A stretch of 35,367 nucleotides of DNA from Paracoccaceae bacterium (lineage in GTDB: Bacteria > Pseudomonadota > Alphaproteobacteria > Rhodobacterales > Rhodobacteraceae), in contig SKRW01000275.1 in NCBI GenBank assembly GCA_007118295.1, positions 1 to 35,367 on the forward strand, read 5' to 3'. Every line of letters begins with the position of its first letter. The stretch's first letter is position 1. This document shows, piece after piece, positions 31,567 to 35,367 of this stretch. Made by a program: the position numbers and the translations under genes. The notes under the pieces were generated by a model. The model saw nothing but the letters and a program-made list of their open reading frames with translations. It was not told the origin of the DNA and made no database searches.

Positions 31567-32400
31567 ATGCCACGCTATGCACTGAAAATCGAATATGACG
31601 GCAGGCCGTTTTGCGGCTGGCAGGCGCAGGCTGGCCAGCCCTCCGTGCAAGAGGCCATCGAACGCGCCCTTGCCCGGCTGGAGCCGGACCTGCCCCGCAT
31701 CGCCGCAGCAGGGCGCACGGACACAGGCGTGCATGCCTCGGGACAGGTTGCGCATTGTGACATGATGCGCGACTGGGACCCGTTCCGCCTGAGTGCGGCA
31801 CTGAACCACCATCTGCGCCCCCTGCCCGTGGCGATTGTCGCCTGCGCGCGGGCCGAGGACAGGTTCCATGCGCGGTTTTCGGCGATCGAGCGGCGGTATC
31901 TGTTCCGGCTGATCAGCCGCCGCGCCCCCCCCGTGCTGGAGGCAGGGCGCGTCTGGCATGTGCGCCAGACGCTGGATCTGGCCGCGATGCAGGACGCCGC
32001 GCGCCATCTGCTGGGCCAGCATGATTTCACGACCTTCCGGGCCAGCCAGTGTCAGGCCGGCTCACCCGTCAAGACGCTGGACATGCTGCAGATCGAGGCG
32101 TTCGCCCTCCCGCATGGACAAGAGTTCCACTTTACCTTGCGCGCGCGGTCTTTCCTGCACAATCAGGTGCGCAGCGTCGTGGGAACACTGGAGCGGGTCG
32201 GCGCGGGGGCATGGCGTCCCGAGCAGGTGAAAGCGGCCCTCGATGCGCGCGACCGGACGGCCTGCGGACCCGTCAGCCCGCCTGACGGGTTGTATCTGAC
32301 TGGTGTCGGGTATGCGCAAGACCCCTTCGCTGTGCCCTTGGAAAAGGTGGGGGGGGCTGTCTGCCCCCCCCACTCCCCCACGATATTTGAGCAAAGATGA
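31567..32400 (+). CDS. truA: tRNA pseudouridine(38-40) synthase TruA, with extended C-terminus
   Basis: Converts uridines 38-40 of the tRNA anticodon stem to pseudouridine. It starts [19 protein letters not shown]; the catalytic aspartate is D52 in [24 protein letters not shown] and [15 protein letters not shown] are family stretches. A normal TruA ends at about GLYLTGVGY, residue 249. Here the frame runs 28 residues further, through a G/C hairpin (32347-32373) and a copy of the 3' dispersed element that supplies the TGA stop. The tail therefore looks like non-coding 3' DNA read as protein. It converges closely on the DUF1330 gene. Confidence 0.95.
   Translation: MPRYALKIEYDGRPFCGWQAQAGQPSVQEAIERALARLEPDLPRIAAAGRTDTGVHASGQVAHCDMMRDWDPFRLSAALNHHLRPLPVAIVACARAEDRFHARFSAIERRYLFRLISRRAPPVLEAGRVWHVRQTLDLAAMQDAARHLLGQHDFTTFRASQCQAGSPVKTLDMLQIEAFALPHGQEFHFTLRARSFLHNQVRSVVGTLERVGAGAWRPEQVKAALDARDRTACGPVSPPDGLYLTGVGYAQDPFAVPLEKVGGAVCPPHSPTIFEQR
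32347..32373 (+). terminator. G/C hairpin at the 3' end of truA
   Basis: A perfect 10-bp stem: GTGGGGGGGG (32347-32356), seven-base loop CTGTCTG, CCCCCCCCAC (32364-32373). It lies inside the truA reading frame's extra tail and just before the third copy of the dispersed element. No T-tract follows. It would form in the truA mRNA 3' end. Confidence 0.6.
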
Positions 32401-32404
32401 AAGA
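32380..32404 (+). repeat. 3' dispersed element, degenerate copy C (end of truA)
   Basis: The core GATATTTGAGCAAAGATGAAAG, spaced as 32382-32403, shares TATTTG, a G two bases on, and AAGATGAA with copies A and B but differs at several positions. The TGA inside GATGAA is the truA stop codon. It is again 3' of a gene in the sense direction. Confidence 0.45.
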
Positions 32405-32410
32405 CGCGCC

Positions 32411-32698
32411 TCAGGTGCTTTCTTCGACCACGACCAGATCGCGCTCGGCGGCGTCTTTCGCAAAACTCAGCGCTTCCTGATATTCGGGCGAATTATAGCA
32501 GGCCAGCGCGGCCTCGACCGATGGAAAGCGTGCCACGACATTGCGCGCGCGGTCACGCCCTTCGAGTTGTACATAGCGACCAGCGCGGGCGATGAACACA
32601 CCACCATGTGCCGCGATGGCACCCGTGGCGCGTTTGGCGTATTCGCCGTAAGCGTCGGGGTCGGTCACCTCGACATGGGCAATCCAAAGGGCTGTCAT
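32411..32698 (-). CDS. DUF1330 domain-containing protein
   Basis: Small soluble protein of 95 residues with the DUF1330 ferredoxin-like fold: [38 protein letters not shown] and [21 protein letters not shown]. The family has no settled biochemical function; it is related to dimeric alpha-beta barrel (ABM-like) proteins. Its ATG overlaps the alaS stop by four bases (ATGA), so it is translated together with alaS. It ends 10 bases from the convergent truA stop. Confidence 0.92.
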   Translation of the reverse strand: MTALWIAHVEVTDPDAYGEYAKRATGAIAAHGGVFIARAGRYVQLEGRDRARNVVARFPSVEAALACYNSPEYQEALSFAKDAAERDLVVVEEST

Positions 32699-35352
32699 GC
32701 ATTCACTCCTTCGATAAATTCGACAACAGCATCAATCGCGGCATCGGCCAGCGCGACATCGGCACCGCCGCCCTGCGCCATGTCAGGCCGCCCGCCACCG
32801 CCCTTGCCACCCAGGGCTGCGACGGCTGTGCGCACAAGATCCACAGCCGAGAGCCGCGCGGTCAGATCCGGCGTGACACCTGCGGCCACGGCCGGTTTCG
32901 CGCCCGTATCGGCGATCAGGACAACCGCGCCCGACCCGAGTTTTTCCTTCATCGCGTCGATCAGCCCGGGCAGATCCTTGCCGCTGACCCCGTCGAGTTT
33001 GCGCGCGATCAATCTGATGCCTGCGATCTCGCGCGGCTCATCCGTGGCCTCGCCCCCGCCCATCGCGATCTGGCGCTTGAGTTGGGTGATCTCATTCGCG
33101 AGCGCGCGGCGTTCGTCCATCAGCGCCCTGACGCGGTCCGGCACGTCCTGCGCGGGCGCCTTGAGCAAGCCCGCAACAGCAGCCAGACGGGCATCCTGCG
33201 CGCGCAGATGATCAAGCGCGGCCTGTCCGGTCAGCGCCTCGACCCGGCGCACCCCGGCGGAAGAGGCCGAATCACCCAGCAGCACGAAGGCCCCGATATC
33301 GCCCGTGCGCGTGACATGGGTGCCGCCGCAGAGTTCCAGCGAGTAGGTGTCACCCTCGGCCCCCTTGCCCGACCCCGGCTGGCGGCCCATAGAGACCACA
33401 CGCACCTCATCGCCATATTTCTCGCCAAACAGCGCCTGTGCACCAAGCGCGCGGGCGTCGTCAGGCGTCATGATGCGGGTATCGACCGGGGCATTCTGGC
33501 GGATATAGCTGTTCACCTCGGCCTCGACCTGCACCATCTCCGTGCCCGACAGACCGGCCCCGTGGCTGAAATCAAAGCGCAGACGGTCAGGCGCGTTGAG
33601 CGAGCCTTTCTGCGCCACATGCGCGCCCAGAGCAAGGCGCAGTGCCTCGTGCAGCAGATGCGTGGCCGAATGATTCGCGCGGATGGCCGCGCGGCGGCGG
33701 TGATCGACCTCCAGCTTGACCGGCTGGCCTGTCTTGATCTCGCCCGTTGTCACACGGGCGAGATGGATGAACACACCTGCCGTCTTGCGCGTATCGGTCA
33801 CTTCGGCGGTGCCCGTCGCGGAGCGGATGAAACCGGTATCGCCCACCTGACCGCCTGATTCGGCGTAGAAAGGCGTCTGGTTGGTGACAATCTGGATCTC
33901 ACCACCCGCACTCGGCACTTCGACGCCTGCGCTGACCAGTGCCAGCACCTGCCCCTCGGCCACTTCCATGTCATACCCCAGAAACTCGGTCGCGCCGAAA
34001 CGGTCGGCGATATCGAACCAGATGGTGGCATCCGCCGCCTCGCCCGAGCCTGCCCAACTGGCACGGGCGCGCATCTTCTGTTCCGCCATGGCCGCATCGA
34101 AACCGGTCACATCCACCTTGCGGCCCCGTTCGCGCAGCGCGTCCTGCGTCAGGTCCAGCGGAAAGCCGAATGTATCATAGAGCTTGAACGCCGCCTCGCC
34201 CGGCAGGGTCGCACCCTCGGGCAGCCCCTCCAACTCGGCATCGAGCAGCTTGAGGCCGCGATCAAGCGTCTGGCGAAAGCGGGTTTCCTCGGCGCGCAGG
34301 GTCTCGGCGATCAGCGCCTGTGCTTCGCGCAACTCGGCATAATGCCCGCCCATCTGGGACACGAGCACGGGCACGAGCTTGTGCATGACCGGGTCCTGCG
34401 CGCCCAGCATATGCGCGTGGCGCATGGCGCGGCGCATGATCCGGCGCAGCACATAGCCACGCCCGTCATTGCCGGGCAGAACGCCGTCGGCGATCAGAAA
34501 GGATGTCGCGCGCAGATGGTCGGCGATCACGCGATGATGGGTCTTGCCGGGGCCATCGGGGTCGGAACTGGTGGCATGCGCAGACGCCTCGATCAGCGCG
34601 CGCATCAGGTCGGTATCGTAATTGTCATGCTTGCCCTGCAACAGCGCGCCAATCCGTTCCAGCCCCATCCCGGTGTCGATGGACTGGCGCGGCAACTCGG
34701 TCAGGCGGCCATCTTCGTGCTGTTCGTTCTGCATGAAGACGAGGTTCCAGATCTCGATGAAGCGGTCGCCATCCTCATCGGGCGAACCGGGCGGGCCGCC
34801 CCAGATGCTGGGGCCGTGGTCAAAGAATATCTCGGTGCAGGGGCCGCAGGGGCCAGTCGGACCCATACGCCAGAAATTGTCATCTGTCGGAATGCGGATG
34901 ATCCGGTCATCTGACAGACCTGCTACTTTCTTCCAGATATCCGCCGCCTCGTCATCGGTATGGTAGACCGTGACCAGCAGGCGGTCCTTGGGGATGTCGA
35001 AATCGCGGGTCAGCAATTCCCATGCGAACGGGATCGCGTCGGATTTGAAATAATCGCCAAAGCTGAAATTCCCCAGCATTTCAAAGAAAGTATGGTGCCG
35101 CGCCGTGTAGCCGACATTGTCGAGGTCATTATGCTTGCCGCCTGCACGCACGCATTTCTGCGACGTGGTGGCGCGGTTGTAGTCGCGGTGTTCCAGCCCG
35201 GTAAAGACATTCTTGAACTGCACCATGCCCGAATTGGTGAACATCAGGGTCGGGTCATTGCGCGGCACGAGGGGCGAACTGTCCACCACGGCATGCCCCT
35301 GTCGGGCAAAATAGTTCAGGAAAGTCGAGCGGATATCGTTGAGGCTGGCCAT
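32695..35352 (-). CDS. alaS: Alanyl-tRNA synthetase
   Basis: Class II synthetase that charges tRNA(Ala), 885 residues, full length. The catalytic core starts [20 protein letters not shown] and has motif 1 region [18 protein letters not shown] (about 86-103). The editing domain carries [11 protein letters not shown] (metal-binding His pair) and CGGTHV. The C-Ala domain ends with [20 protein letters not shown] lies seven bases before the ATG, which is 15 bases from the right edge; the upstream promoter is mostly outside the window. It is coupled with the downstream DUF1330 gene. Confidence 0.98.
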   Translation of the reverse strand: MASLNDIRSTFLNYFARQGHAVVDSSPLVPRNDPTLMFTNSGMVQFKNVFTGLEHRDYNRATTSQKCVRAGGKHNDLDNVGYTARHHTFFEMLGNFSFGDYFKSDAIPFAWELLTRDFDIPKDRLLVTVYHTDDEAADIWKKVAGLSDDRIIRIPTDDNFWRMGPTGPCGPCTEIFFDHGPSIWGGPPGSPDEDGDRFIEIWNLVFMQNEQHEDGRLTELPRQSIDTGMGLERIGALLQGKHDNYDTDLMRALIEASAHATSSDPDGPGKTHHRVIADHLRATSFLIADGVLPGNDGRGYVLRRIMRRAMRHAHMLGAQDPVMHKLVPVLVSQMGGHYAELREAQALIAETLRAEETRFRQTLDRGLKLLDAELEGLPEGATLPGEAAFKLYDTFGFPLDLTQDALRERGRKVDVTGFDAAMAEQKMRARASWAGSGEAADATIWFDIADRFGATEFLGYDMEVAEGQVLALVSAGVEVPSAGGEIQIVTNQTPFYAESGGQVGDTGFIRSATGTAEVTDTRKTAGVFIHLARVTTGEIKTGQPVKLEVDHRRRAAIRANHSATHLLHEALRLALGAHVAQKGSLNAPDRLRFDFSHGAGLSGTEMVQVEAEVNSYIRQNAPVDTRIMTPDDARALGAQALFGEKYGDEVRVVSMGRQPGSGKGAEGDTYSLELCGGTHVTRTGDIGAFVLLGDSASSAGVRRVEALTGQAALDHLRAQDARLAAVAGLLKAPAQDVPDRVRALMDERRALANEITQLKRQIAMGGGEATDEPREIAGIRLIARKLDGVSGKDLPGLIDAMKEKLGSGAVVLIADTGAKPAVAAGVTPDLTARLSAVDLVRTAVAALGGKGGGGRPDMAQGGGADVALADAAIDAVVEFIEGVNA

Positions 35353-35367
35353 CTGTCGTCTCCGGCG

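Noticed and set aside
32608-33858. 416-residue plus-strand frame across alaS
   Set aside because: It is antisense to the clear alaS editing and C-Ala domains and has no independent start signals or domain.

Overview
The window reads as ordinary chromosome from a high-GC alphaproteobacterium of the Rhodobacteraceae (Rhodobacterales). The grounds are strong G/C third-position bias, long antisense shadow frames, a ribosomal protein L21 with a Rhodobacterales-style C-terminal helix-hairpin-helix extension, an FnrL-type box, split BLH/PmpAB sulfur genes and alphaproteobacterial-type gene orders. The genus cannot be fixed from the sequence alone. I see no prophage, insertion sequence, CRISPR array, tRNA or rRNA gene.

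Left part (1-5572): a truncated ftsW at the edge, then the DNA-repair pair lhr-like helicase and pdeM on the minus strand, a divergent YcgN-type cysteine-cluster gene, and a PopZ/DUF2497-like polar protein. Next (5741-7813) come tolC and a divergent PCMT-like methyltransferase, which form a minus-strand run with the PopZ-like gene. ytoQ and mscL follow on the plus strand, then a divergent lrp/ald pair for alanine catabolism.

Middle part (10690-12987): a four-gene sulfur operon encodes a persulfide-dioxygenase-like metallo-hydrolase, the two YeeE/YedE half-transporters PmpA and PmpB, and a DUF442 sulfurtransferase. A possible SqrR/BigR-type half-conserved operator lies upstream. An orphan FliM/FliN-like protein and an SLT lipoprotein follow on the minus strand, then gatB, rpmG (with clear promoter and terminator), a polyprenyl-phosphate sugar transferase and the RNase P RNA gene rnpB.

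Right part (19286-35352): a DUF2235/Tle1-like hydrolase, then surE-pcm-nlpD-like (the same order as in E. coli), eda under a LacI-type palindrome, and two tandem L,D-transpeptidase lipoproteins with Tat-like signals. On the minus strand lie a class-I glutamine-amidotransferase-like peptidase, two coupled GNAT acetyltransferases downstream of rplU-rpmA, ppk2 with an FNR-type box, and a small YdcZ-type membrane protein. A Rossmann epimerase-like gene and truA follow on the plus strand, then the alaS-DUF1330 pair on the minus strand.

No large undescribed system is evident. The best leads are small: a 24-nt element found three times, each time just 3' of a gene and in the sense orientation; a truA reading frame that runs through one of these elements; a 14-bp tandem repeat that carries the stop codon of a GNAT gene; operator-like palindromes upstream of eda, ppk2 and ald; and a PCMT paralogue that has lost its family's substrate motif. 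No gene-free stretch exceeds about 300 bases. The longest, 12988-13264, holds only two weak hairpins.
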